Of a stretch of 64,000 nt of DNA, positions 47,851 to 58,500 are shown in pieces. The stretch is taken from contig NC_084462.1 of NCBI RefSeq assembly GCF_027409185.1, positions 185,880,071 to 185,944,070 of the forward strand, in the 5' to 3' direction. How positions within the stretch are numbered: the first letter of the stretch is position 1; every line of letters starts with the position of its first letter. The position numbers and the translations under genes were made by a program. Under the pieces are notes generated by a model, which made no database searches, had not been told where the DNA came from, and saw only the letters and a list, made by a program, of their open reading frames with translations. This DNA comes from Cynocephalus volans (taxonomy: Eukaryota; Chordata; Mammalia; Dermoptera; Cynocephalidae).

Positions 47851-48244
47851 TGGGGTTAACATGGTGTGTTAGCATGGGTAAGGACTTCTTTGGAGGGGTG
47901 GAATTAGTAGGATCTTGGGCTTGAACTAGTGCTAGGAGGAAGGAAATGGGGGAAGAGGAAGAGGACAGGGGCAAAGTAATGGAGACTTGAAGCCGTGATA
48001 AAATGTCCCGTCCCAACAAGGGGACAGGGCATTGTGGCATGACTAGAAAGGAATGGGAGAAAACGGATTGAGTGCCTTGAAGGCAGCAGGTTAAAAGAGG
48101 GGTTTTTTGGGGAAAGATTTGTTTACTTCCTACCCCGACTATAGGAGAGCTGCTGGAGGTGGTGGGGCCTTTATATTCCCTTAAGACTGAAAAGGTGGCT
48201 CCAGTATCCAGGAGGAAAGATATTAGGTGGCCGTCCACAACCAT
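47850..48244 (-). pseudogene. ERV-F-type protease
   Basis: The minus-strand frame holds the aspartic protease active site LLDTGA (about 48205) and the later PLLGRD segment. It is in a different frame from gag. A 10-bp tandem duplication (48303-48312 and 48313-48322) sits at the gag/pro boundary and may account for the frame difference. The protease part itself is open. Confidence 0.87.
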
Positions 48245-48311
48245 GGATACCCTGGGCTCTTGTTTTGTTATCGAGATGGTCGGGAAGGGCCCAAGGCTCC
48301 TTCAGTCCTCC

Positions 48312-49866
48312 TCAGTCCTCCTCAGCGAGGCCCACCATAGGTGGTGTCCACGGTTCGGGGGTCTGTGTGGCAGTTGGTCCCTCACCCCTTTGGGCAAGGG
48401 GGCAATCAGATCCCCAATGTCCCTTCTTTTTGCATTTTGGACAAGAAGTGGTGGGTGGCCTGGGGGTGTGGCAAGCCTTTGCCCAATGCCCTTCCTTTCC
48501 ACATTTAAAGCAGGCTCCACGTGGAGGCTTAGAAGTGGAGGCTGTGGGAGGGCACCCAGGGGGATTGATAAGATGGGCCAACATCTGGAAGTTGGCGTGG
48601 TCGGTCTTTTGTTTTCGACGTTCTTTTTCCTCCTCCCGATTATGAAAAACCTTGAAGGCCACTGACAGGATTTTGGTCTGAGGGGTTGCAGGACCCTGCT
48701 CTAATTTTTTAAGTTTAGTTTCAATGTCGGTGTAGGATTGGGCCAGGAAATAGGTCATAAGGACATGCCGGCCGTCTTCTGAGTTGGGGTCTAAGTTAGT
48801 GTATTGTTGAAAGGCCTGAGTTAATCTATTGAGGAACTCGGAGGGAGTTTACTCCTATTTTTGGACAATTTCTTGAATTTTTTGGAAATTGACGACCTTG
48901 CGAGCCGATTTTTCGAGGCCAATTATTAAGCAAGAGGCAAAACGGTCTCGAGCCTGGATTCCCTGGGCTGTGTTATAATCCCAGTTAGGTTCCTGTTCTG
49001 GGACTGCTTGGGGGCCTGGCGGGTGATTCGGATTGGTACAATGGGTGTCAGTGGCATGGGTTTGGGCTGTATCCCAGACCCTGCGGCGTTCCTCGGGGAG
49101 GAGGGTATTGGCTAGGAGCATGAAGATGTCATGATGTGTGAGGCTGTAGGCCTGCAGGATCCATTGGAATTCTTTAATGTAGGTGGAAGGGTCGGTAGAG
49201 AAAGAGCCTAGTCTTTTTTCTGATTCTGTAAGGTCAGCTAGGGAAAAGGGAACATGGACCCTAACTACTCCTTCAGCCCCAGCTACCTCACGTAGTGGGG
49301 CAATTGTTAAAGTTGCAGGGGGAGGTCCTCAGGAACGGGTGAAAGGGGGGCTTAGTGGGTCAGGAGTAGGGGAGGGTAAAGACGGGGGAGTGGATGGCGC
49401 AGGAGGTGCAGAATGTGACGCGGATGACGGGGGAGGAGGAGCGGGTGCTGGAGGCACGGGGGGGAGGAGGAGGTCGGTAGGGTGGGGGTTCATCAGCAGG
49501 GTCGAAGGTGGAAGAATCAAGGGGTGACTGTGAAGAGGGTTTACAGGCTAAAAGGACTTGAGAGGGAGCACAGGAGGAGGAGAGGGCAGGGTTCTGAGCC
49601 AAGAGGTGAAAAGCCTCGATGTAGGGGATCTCCTTCCAGGTTTTTAGGTGCTGGCAGTAGTTAAAGAGGTCTCATAGAATGTTAGGATCTAGTGTGCCCT
49701 CAGAGGACCATGTGTTTTGATTATCTAAAGGATAATAAGGCCAATCTTGTGTACAGAATTTGGTGAGGAGTTTGGTCTCAATATCCGGCCTGAGGAAAAG
49801 GTTGGTGAGGTTTTTCAAAAGGCATTGAAGTGGAGAGTCCCCTAGGGAGGAGGAGGAAGCGCCCAT
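48312..49866 (-). pseudogene. ERV-F-type gag, broken
   Basis: ATG at 49864-49866 starts with MGASSSS, a myristoylation-type matrix N-terminus. An in-frame TGA at 49672-49674 interrupts matrix; the same frame then reaches a PPPY late-domain motif near 49500. The proline-rich part then continues in another frame (49520-49329). Capsid text is in that frame (49121-48855, TAG at 48855-48857), followed by the segment where the major homology region lies. Nucleocapsid has two CX2CX4HX4C zinc knuckles (about 48495 and 48430); two knuckles are unusual for a gammaretrovirus but are seen in some class I ERVs. The gag stop is at 48312-48314. Confidence 0.88.
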
Positions 49867-50602
49867 TCTGGTCTCTTAATGGGAATTTAGACAGAAATCG
49901 GACAGAGATTTAGTGATAGGACAGATCCTTCGGCCGGTTGGGAAAGGCGGGATCCTAGAGGGCATTCCCAGTCGGTCACGTCAGTCCCAGCAGGTTCAGG
50001 TACGAACCAGGAGGAGAGAAGGGAGGTGTGGGTCGTCACTCAGACCTCCACTTCTCTAGGGCAAAAGCCTGGTGCCTGAAGAAACTGAGCGCCAGGGTTT
50101 TCTGGTCGGGTCCCGGACCCGGGAAATGGAGAGAATAGAGTGGTGGACAGGAGGGTGAAGGAGAGAACGGAATGGGGCTTTTAACCTCCAAAAATGAAAA
50201 TAAAAGTTTACCGGGGCTTTGGAACCTGTTATAGTTTGGGAATTTATGGTGGTCGTGAAGACCGTGGTGGGGTGGGTATGGGCATTAGGGGCTACCGGCG
50301 ATCTAGACTCCCTGTGGTAGCCTGAAAAAGGGCTGGTGCCCTTTAGGAAAGGGGGCTTACCTAATGATGAGCCAGTGGTGAGTGGAAGGAGCCAGCGCCG
50401 AAAAGAATGGACGAGGGTGGACCGTCAGTGGTGAGCGGTGGAAGGGAGGCCAGTCCTGGCTGGACGGAGTTCCCGAGGGGCAACTGGTAAAGTGCTGCTG
50501 CTGCAATTTGAAAAGTGTTACAGCTCGAGGGAGCCATGAGGGGCGACTTGGAAGATGTTGCCACTGCGATCTGAAAAGTGTCGCCGCTCGAGAGAAGCTC
50601 CA
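49867..50602 (-). other. ERV-F-type 5' leader
   Basis: About 735 bp between the primer site and gag. This would hold the splice donor and packaging signal; I cannot place either with certainty. A pair of similar segments around 50470-50530 and 50530-50590 (ACAGCTCGAGGGAGCCATGA versus CGCCGCTCGAGAGAAGC) suggests a small internal duplication. Confidence 0.7.
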
Positions 50603-50620
50603 TCCCGGGTTTAGGCACCA
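50603..50620 (-). other. Primer binding site, tRNA-Phe type
   Basis: Minus strand TGGTGCCTAAACCCGGGA, two bases after the 5' LTR. It is complementary to the 3' end of tRNA-Phe with one mismatch (as I recall that tRNA end). This is the basis for calling the provirus ERV-F type. Confidence 0.88.
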
Positions 50621-50622
50621 AA

Positions 50623-50906
50623 TGTAAGGACGAGTTGACACCAGTTGATGATCCACCAGAGAGAGCTCATTTATTAGGCGGCACACACACATATATATAT
50701 AGGGCTTTTAGGGAAGGCTGATTGGCTTAAAATACAATCCCTACTTAGCATACCGCATGGGGCTTGGGGTGAGATGATTGGAGAGAGATTTGCGCAGGCA
50801 GGAAGGAGAGTACGGAAGAGAAGGGCAACCAGCGCCATGATGTGGCGTGGTCAAGAAGGACTTATGTGATCAGGGTGTGATCCCTTGGGGCATTTGGGTT
50901 CTTACA
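50623..50906 (-). repeat. 5' LTR of the ERV-F-type provirus
   Basis: 284 bp. The minus strand begins TGTAAGAACC and ends CCTTACA, with short inverted termini. Contains TATATATATA near 50690 and AATAAA on the minus strand near 50670. It carries about 71 bp more than the 3' LTR. It is followed immediately on the plus side by another ERV's pol sequence. Confidence 0.93.
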
Positions 50907-51248
50907 CTATTTACATTAATCATTCTAAATTTTTCCAAAAATGATCTAATGACACCTTTTCAAAAGCACTGGTCTAATCAAGACATAAAGCCCGAGGTAC
51001 ACGTTAGGTGGAAAGACCCCATTTCTGGACACTGGAGAGGACCTGACCCACTCCTAACTATGGGAATGGGATTTGGGTGTGTATTCCCCTTTGACGAATC
51101 CTGCTCCATATGGATACCGGCCAAAACCCTTAAATTTGTACCTCAAATTCTTGAACCTATAATCCAGCCCAGGGACAACAACAACCCTGAGGCAAATTCT
51201 TCTCTTTCAGGAGACTTATGTGACAACCTGGGTGAACCTGCCTCTTAA
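50907..51248 (+). pseudogene. Integrase C-terminus of a second, plus-strand ERV
   Basis: Open frame from the LTR joint to 51248. It shows the betaretrovirus-type integrase C-terminal motif VRWKDPISGHW followed by GPDP near 51030, then a tail ending in a stop. The N-terminal parts of pol are missing: the sequence is cut at 50906/50907 by the neighbouring LTR. A betaretrovirus-like pol followed by a gammaretrovirus-like env is the layout of type D viruses. Confidence 0.82.
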
Positions 51249-51299
51249 TCCTCGTGGGAGAGTTTCGCTCCAATCCTGATTGCCTTTGTCCTTAACAAC

Positions 51300-52411
51300 A
51301 TTAACAGCTGCATGATACATCACCTGGTCATCCTATGGACCATCTGGCTCTCGGCACATGGGGAACCAATCACCTACCAGTGCAACAAACCTGGACAAAA
51401 GATTGTTGGTTATGTTATGATGTTCATCCCCCATATTTTGAGGCTGGGGCATCAAGTAACGTAACCATCCTCACCACTAACAGCACCCAGTGTGCCATTA
51501 ATTACAACAGAACCGATCCTGGTTTAACCATACAACATATGTTGGGAAAAGGATTATGTGTTGTTTCAAAGAACCCCTCCCTTTATTCCAATACCATTAT
51601 CCTCAACAGCACCTGAGTGAAACCCAGCCTTGGGCGATGTTTATGCACCAAATCAGGGCTTACTGCTTGTGTGTTTAATCAATCCTTATCTCATGAAACT
51701 TGTGTATCAGTGGATAATGTTCCCCGATTATTATGGCATAAAGGGGAAGAAATGTTTCAATATTGGACAAGTACCTTTCCTCACCACAGTAAAAGGGCAC
51801 TAGGGGCTGCTGTTGCCATTAGTAATTTATTGGGGATTGTGGGCACTGGTGTGGGGGCTGCTGGAATAGGATATACTTACACCCACACACAAGCTTTAAG
51901 GGAGGCTATAGACATAGATCTAGATAGGCTTGAAACATCAATTACCCATTTGCAAAAATCATTAACTTCTCTTTCCAAAGTTGTATTACAAAATAGAAGG
52001 GGATTAGACCTCCTGTGTTTACAACAGGGAAGCTTATGTGCAGCTCTCAGGGAAGAATGTTGCTTCTATGCTGATCATTCTGGAATAGTAAAAGAATCTA
52101 TGACAAAGGTTAGAGAGGGCTTGGAAAGACATAAAAGAGAAAGAGAGGCCAATGAGAGCTGGTTTCAGTCTTTGTTTAACAGTTCTCCCTAGCCTACCAC
52201 CTTGATATCTGCCTTAGCGGGACCCCTCTTAATCCTCCTCTTAGTGCTAAAGTTTGGTCCTTTAATTTTTACTAAAATCATGGCTCTCATTCGACGAAAT
52301 CTAGGAACCATAACTATGCTCACCCAAGTGGTAGAAAATGTGGCCCAAGAAAATTCCCCCCAAACCCTTGGATCAATATGGCCCTCCAAAAAAATCCACA
52401 GCAATCTTTAA
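51300..52411 (+). pseudogene. Type-D-like env, two in-frame stops
   Basis: One plus-strand frame from about 51311 to 52411. A possible hydrophobic leader from an ATG at 51312 lies in a different frame, so the N-terminus is disturbed. CWLC at 51404-51415 is the gammaretrovirus/type D surface motif. A TGA at 51614-51616 interrupts the surface part. A basic SKR cleavage site ends near 51796, followed by a hydrophobic fusion-peptide-like segment. A heptad region, an immunosuppressive-domain-type segment and CX6CC (near 52040-52065) follow. A TAG at 52190-52192 falls just before the membrane anchor (about 52200-52280); the anchor and tail stay open in the same frame. The surface part is much shorter than usual. 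Otherwise well preserved. Confidence 0.88.
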
Positions 52412-52567
52412 GGGGCTCCGCTGGCTCTCCACAGTGGCTGGCTAGCCAATGATGGGTAAGATCCCCAGAGGGGGACAAACTAAGACAGGCACAGTCACAA
52501 AAAAGGCAACAAGGTTGCGAGGTTAGCCATCTTCAACTGCCCATTACAGGGTTGTTCTTCTTTTTAT

Positions 52568-52583
52568 AGAGAAAACGGGGAGA
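52568..52583 (+). other. Polypurine tract
   Basis: AGAGAAAACGGGGAGA directly before the TGTTGGG start of the 3' LTR. Confidence 0.85.
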
Positions 52584-52973
52584 TGTTGGGCTCATTCTTA
52601 GGAGCAAACATTATCTGTGAGCCACATGGTGCCTATGGGTGGAGGATGAAGATGGCGCCCACGGGAAGTAGGTGAGGCGTAACCCAAGATAGCTCCATAA
52701 GGCTTTTATTGGTCCTCCAGTATTTCCGCACTGGTGAACCCTGCGTGATCACTATGCTCAACATGTTAGTACAAAATGCATGCCCGCGTGATCCTTTAAT
52801 TGATTGCTTAGTTCATGGAAAGCCCCTACTTGCTTCCTTTTATCAATTGCAGTGTAATGGCAATAAAGTGGAACTGCCCTGCCAGAACCCCCGCCGTGTC
52901 TGAGTGTCTCTTTCACGGGGCTGAGTTGGTGGGTAGCAGGCTCACTTTTCCCGGAGATCCGTCGGTCCCAACA
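52584..52973 (+). repeat. 3' LTR of the type-D-like ERV
   Basis: 390 bp with perfect 7-bp inverted termini TGTTGGG ... CCCAACA. AATAAA is at 52862-52867. No matching 5' LTR lies in the window, so only the 3' part of the provirus remains. Confidence 0.9.
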
Positions 52974-53059
52974 CCCTGGGGATGATTCTGTCGGCTCCTT
53001 CTCCTTCTGGGTCTGCACGAGGACCCCAGGCGCACCGCTGCAGATCCCACCGGTGATGT

Positions 53060-53480
53060 GTACCCAGAGGAGTGTAAATCATCTGTGGAAGGAACTCCCG
53101 CACCCCATGTTTATGGAGGCTATATTTATAATAGCCGAGATTTGGAACCAGCATAAACGTTTGTTGACAGACGATTGGATAATGAAAATGTGGTGCATAT
53201 ACACAGTAAAATACTACTCAGCCATAAAGGAAAACAAAGTTTTGTCATTCACAACACTGATGAACATGGAGAATTTCATCAAAAATGAAGTAAGCCAGGC
53301 ACAGAAAGAGAAATTCCACAGATTGTCACTCAGAGAGAGAATGGGGGAAGGAAGGAAGGAAGGAAGGAAGGAAAGAGGGAAGGTGGGAAGGAAGGAAGGA
53401 AGGAAGGAAGGAAGGAAGGAAGGAAGGAAGGAAGGAAGGAAGGAAGGAAGGAAGGAAGGAAGGAAAGAGAAACAATAATA
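53060..53480 (+). mobile_element. Old L1 ORF2 end with (GGAA)n array
   Basis: 53090-53320 is sense L1 ORF2 C-terminus (ACACAGTAAAATACTACTCA). 53343-53466 is a GGAA tetranucleotide array of about 120 bp. Confidence 0.85.
53343..53466. repeat. (GGAA)n microsatellite
   Basis: About 30 near-perfect GGAA units; one small interruption near 53372-53385. Confidence 0.97.
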
Positions 53481-54150
53481 ATAATGTTAAATTTCAGATG
53501 GATAGAACTGACCTGTGGTTACGAGAGGCAGGAAGGGGTTGGGGTTTAGTGAGTGGTTGGTTCGTGGACACATGCCACCCAGATAGAAAAAAGTATGTCG
53601 TGTGGGTGCACAGCGGAGCCAGGCCTCTGTAATTAACATTCATTTGCTGCATGTCATCTACTGGCTGGAAGAGAGGAGATAGAACGTCATCATCACAAAC
53701 AAGTCATTCAGTTTTGTAACGATGAATGTGCTAATTACTCTGATGTGATCAACAGACATTGTGCACATGTATTGCTATTCAACAGTGTACCCCACAAATA
53801 TGTAAAATCTAAATGTCTTAAATGAATGAATGAATGAATGAATTGGACATATTGAAAGAAACATATGATCATGAGGACACCATGATCTATGAACACCATT
53901 TTGAGATTGAACTCTACGGTGACGGTGACTGGGAGCTGCTGTTCATGGTCTCATGCAGGTTACAGCCTGACCAGCGGGGAAGGGGAATTTTAAATAAAAT
54001 TTGTGGGGGCCAGTGATTTATACTAGGCTTCTGTGCCAGGTCGCACAGACCAAACAAATATGACGTTTGACTGCCATAGCAGAGCTTCAGTTAATTGGAG
54101 GAGGCTCTGTAACCAATTAATTAATTACACTGTAAGCAATTATGTTGTTT
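53480..54150 (+). repeat. Duplicated block, unit B part 1
   Basis: Counterpart of 22040-22715 in the same orientation. The first part resembles an old L1 3' UTR. A short (AATG)n run at 53818-53840 is specific to this copy. Confidence 0.85.
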
Positions 54151-55125
54151 CTACAGTGCAGTTTATTTTCTACAAATGCTTTTAGAGAATGTGATTGGTG
54201 TGGTTTTCTGAACCTGCTGTAGTCTGGAGGGCTGCCTGGTTCATGATTTTTGTTTTGTTCACTTTCTTTCTTTTCCTTTGCTCTGTTTTGTTTTTGTTTG
54301 TCCAAAGAAACTCAGTTGAAATTTAAAACTTGTCTGTTTCACAAATCTGAGAAATGTATCTACCTGCTCCAAATATAACTGCATGACAGCTTGACTAGAA
54401 CAAATTACCCTCCACAGCATCCTTTCATGCACACGACTCTACCCCAGCTCCAGGTGCAGGAATGTAAGTGGGGTGTCCCTGAGCTCGCATGTGAAGCCCA
54501 CCTCACTGAAGGGCGTGTGAGAGCAGAGACCAAAGCGGATGAGTCCACGTGCTGTAGGAGGGCTCTTTGTTATGATTACTGTGGACGTTGTCGTGTTGAC
54601 TGGTGATTACTCACAGACATCCAGTGGGGTGTTGGCCCATCCGAGTGCTGTGCAGCTGCTCTCCCCTCACCCTGGGAGGATGTGGAGGCGGAGGGTTGAG
54701 GCTTGTAAGGGACTCAGAGAAGACGTGCTGCTGTGCGGAAGAGAGAAATTGGAGGAAGTGCAGGATGAACGGGGGCTCCTCTGCCTCCTGTTGCTTGTCC
54801 ATGGGGCTGCCCCTGTGACTCCCTGGTGTCACTCCCTGTATCTCGGTCATGGAGGGAAATTGGAGCCAATGAAGCCAGAGGCACGAAGGCCCTGAGTGTG
54901 GAGTGAGTTCGGATGCAGTGAGGATGCAGTGAGCATCCCCACGCTCCACCACGTGACACTCCACCCTTCGGCCCCTACGATCTTATCTGCCCGTGTCCTG
55001 ACAGGGCCCAGGGGACAGGTATCACAAGGTGATTTATTCTCTCAGTTCACTAATGGGCCATGAAACCTAAAACTCAATGTTCAGTTTGTATGCACCCTAG
55101 TCCATCCATCCCAGTCGTAATAGGT
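54150..55125. other. Unassigned, moderately GC-rich spacer
   Basis: No repeat or gene recognised. Frames on both strands at 54390-54960 overlap each other and have no domain signature. It separates the unit B block from the ERVL-like element and might belong to either. Confidence 0.4.
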
Positions 55126-55596
55126 TGTTGTCTGGAGAGAGCTCAGAGAATCTCCAAACCCATGGTTCAGAATGGGCCACAGACCCCTCACATGTCTGGC
55201 TGGGTCACCGCCCCTCACATATGGTTCCATGAGCTAGATAGTTGGGAAAGATCCCGGGTGCCATTGGAAGATGACATGAGCTAAGTCCTCAGCCTCCTCG
55301 GCCGCAGCAGTGGCAGCAGTGGTGGTGGCCTCCTGGAGCATCCCAGTGGCACTGGCAGCAACAGCCTTGCTGTGGCCCACCTGGGGCGTCCTGGTGGCAA
55401 GGGTCACTGTGCATCAGATCCACCCATCCTTTATATTGAAGTCCAGTAACCGCGAACTCCTGGGTGTCAGTTAGACAACCCCATAAGCAGACAATATCCA
55501 AGGAACACCTGGGCACACGTCGCAGTTACATATTCACGTCAAATACTCAGCAAGATTCCCGAGGGCGCCTGACCATTTGTCTTCGCTTTCCCTACA
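55126..55596 (-). repeat. ERVL-like LTR, minus strand
   Basis: Homologous to the solo LTR at 17589-18117. The minus strand begins TGTAGGGAAAGCG (55596 end). With the ERV interior lying at higher coordinates on the same strand, this is its 3' LTR. GC-rich trinucleotide-like text at 55290-55370. Confidence 0.7.
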
Positions 55597-58500
55597 ATCC
55601 ACACCTTCAGGGTTCCTTGCCATACAATTGACACTTTTGGAATCTTCTGTGATGTTCCCTTACCGAGCATAACTGACCCTTGCATTCACATAACCTCAGT
55701 ACCTACTGTATGTTCTATACACCTTGAGGTCTGTCACCACAGATCTACATTCCATTCCTGCCATCCCAAAAGTCATTAGCTTGTCCCAACACCAGCTCAG
55801 AAACCCGAAGTCTCATCTGAGGCTAAAGGTAAAACTCCTTCTATTTGTGAACCTGTAAAAATCAAAAACAAATTTATCTACTTCAAGGTACAGTGGGACA
55901 GACACTGGGTACACATTCCCATTCCAAAAGCGAGGAATAGACAAGAAGAAAGAAAAACCAGGCCCCGAACAAATTCAAAACCCAACAGGGCAAACATGAA
56001 GCGCAGTGGAGCATCTGGGCCCCCAAAGCACAGGGCAGCCTCACTCCTACAGCTCCGCTAGGTGAAGCCCATTGAGCCGCCCTGGTACCTGCAGCTCTTC
56101 CATGCCAGTGCTGACTTTGCCAGCAAACCCACAGTTCTGGGCTCCTGGTGGCACTCCTGCCATCCTGGCTGCACTAGGCACTTCCCCAGTAGATGACCTC
56201 TGCTGCAGCTCCGCCCCTGCAGCTGGTCTCTGCCTGGGTCCCCAGGCTTTTCCATATGTCCTCTGGACCCTGGGTGGAGGCGGCCACGTCTCCACTGCAC
56301 TCATTTTCTACTGGCCTGCAGACTCAACATGACGCAGATGCCACCACGGTTTTCAGCTTTATGCTCCCCAGAGCTGCTGAGGCAGAGTTGCTGTAGCCAG
56401 AGCAGCCAGAATGCAGGGCGCAGTTGGATGAGGGCAACGATGCCCAGGTCTGTCCTCCAGAAAAATCTCCATTCTCCTCGGCCTCTGGGTCTGTGATGGG
56501 AGGGGTGCTCTTCCAAACTTCTGAAATGCCTTCATGGCCTTTCTCACATTGTCTTGGATATTAGCATCCAGCTGCCCCATCCTGGGCTCCTGAGTTACTT
56601 GAATCAGCTTGGCATTTGCCCGCAGTTCACTCACAGTCTCAGGCAGTTCTCCAATATTCGCTCACACAGTTCCAACAGCTGCATTCACACACCCCCTCAA
56701 GGAGTGGTTGTTCTGCCCTTGCTCATGTCTGCAGCTATCCTGTAACCATTTCCACATCATAATGGAGGCTAACTTGTCCGCCTTTTCACCAGGTGAAACA
56801 TACGTGAAATTCTGCAAGGGCAGCCATCCTCAGGTAACCTTCCTATCTGTATGTGGCACTTTTTTCTCGGGTTACTAGGGCACCTGTCAGGCCATCGGGC
56901 TTCTGTGGCACCTTGTGAATCTTCTCAGGTTTACATGGCACCCAGCAAGCTTTCCCAGGTATATCCAGCACCCAGTGAGCCATCTGCATGTCAGACAACT
57001 GTGACATGTGGTTACTATGTCTTCTCCAGAGCACATCACACCATCCACCCCTGGGTCCCATAGCCGCAGCAGCCAGGGGCTCTGCCTGTTTCTGCCACTT
57101 TACTCTTTCCCAAGCCAACCAATTCGACCTGGGTGTATGGGACATAGGTCGTGAATTGGGTCACCTGTGCGTTGCCTGCCAGTCTGCTTGGTCCCATAGG
57201 CTGCTCGTCTTCCACTTTCTGATGAGCAAAAGGTCACTCCAGGAGATGCACAGTCTCCCCCAACTCGCCATCAGGTTGGTCATACCCAGTGTTGGAAGCC
57301 GGAGTGACCTGTTGCTGTACTTCAGCCTCCAGGGCAAGTAGCTGTGTTCCCAAGTCTGCTTTCTGTTGCAAATCTTCAGGCCATGTTGCTTCATGGGGTT
57401 TCCCGTCCATTTTGGCTCACAGTACAGTGAGCAACAGCCAGATCTGGTCAGCAGGAAAGCAGCCACTGGGGGCCACATGCTCAAGTGCAGCCACATTTCC
57501 TGCCACTCCCAAGGGGCTTTCTGCTTCTTTACTTGCTTGGCATCCTACCCATGATACCAGTTACTGGCCTCTTTTACCTGCTTGGAATCGGACCGACAAC
57601 TCTAACTGTCAGGCTAGGCCTCAGAGAACCTTCAAACCCATTGTACCGACTGGGCCACAGACCTGTCATATAAAGACTGGGTCACACAACCCTCATGTGC
57701 CAGGCTGGGTCACCAGCCCCACCCAGAGTTCACATGCAGTTCTGTTAATGGGGATACCCTTCCATGACTTCCCTCCTGGACTGGACATTGGCAGAAATCC
57801 ACACACCCCGCAGTCTGACCAATTGTGAGCTTCAGCATAGGTGGCAGGCCAGGTCAGAAAGGCATTCACCATTGCTACAGGCAGGACCCTGAAAATGAGG
57901 TAGGTACAGAGATAAGACAAAAGGTTGAAAAGGCATGAGGAAAGGTAAGACTTTATCTAATGATAACATAGTTGCTGTTTGATAACATCGGCCAACAGCA
58001 CCCATTGTTTGGGCACTTTCCACGGTGGGCAGTGCCACACTTTTAACCTTTGACATTATCATTAGGTACAATATTATCGTAGCTGTGAGCCTCAACTGGA
58101 GGCCACACCAGTAACCTAATTTCTGTCCCCTTCTTAATGAGTGCCATAGGCGCTCTAGTGGTGAGGGAGGCTCCCATTTAGATAAAGAGTGGTTGAGTGT
58201 GATGCCAGAGGTAAGGTCTCCCCCAATGCAATGACAACAGCAAGACACCTGGGAGGGGTGCCACTTTAGTTTCCAGTCTATCAAAGTGTCACCGGGTGGG
58301 ACGTCCTGTGGCAAATGCAGAACCAGTCCCTCAGCTGCCAGATGGAATGCATTCCCCCTTCTTGTCCTTGCATGTTTAGAGCTGTGGTTATTGGTGTGTG
58401 TCCTGCAAGCCAGTCATCCACAGACTTGTGCACTGTGAGGCAGCATTTATGAGTCTTATGGCTTCAGTCACTTGGGAAAACATGCCCTTCTGGTCCTCTC

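Noticed and set aside
44124-52973. One single provirus from 44.1 to 53.0 kb
   Set aside because: Two different LTR types, opposite strands and two env genes show two distinct elements.
54391-54964. Overlapping frames on both strands around 54.4-55.0 kb
   Set aside because: Mutually overlapping, no motif, no conserved start context; more likely GC-rich noise.
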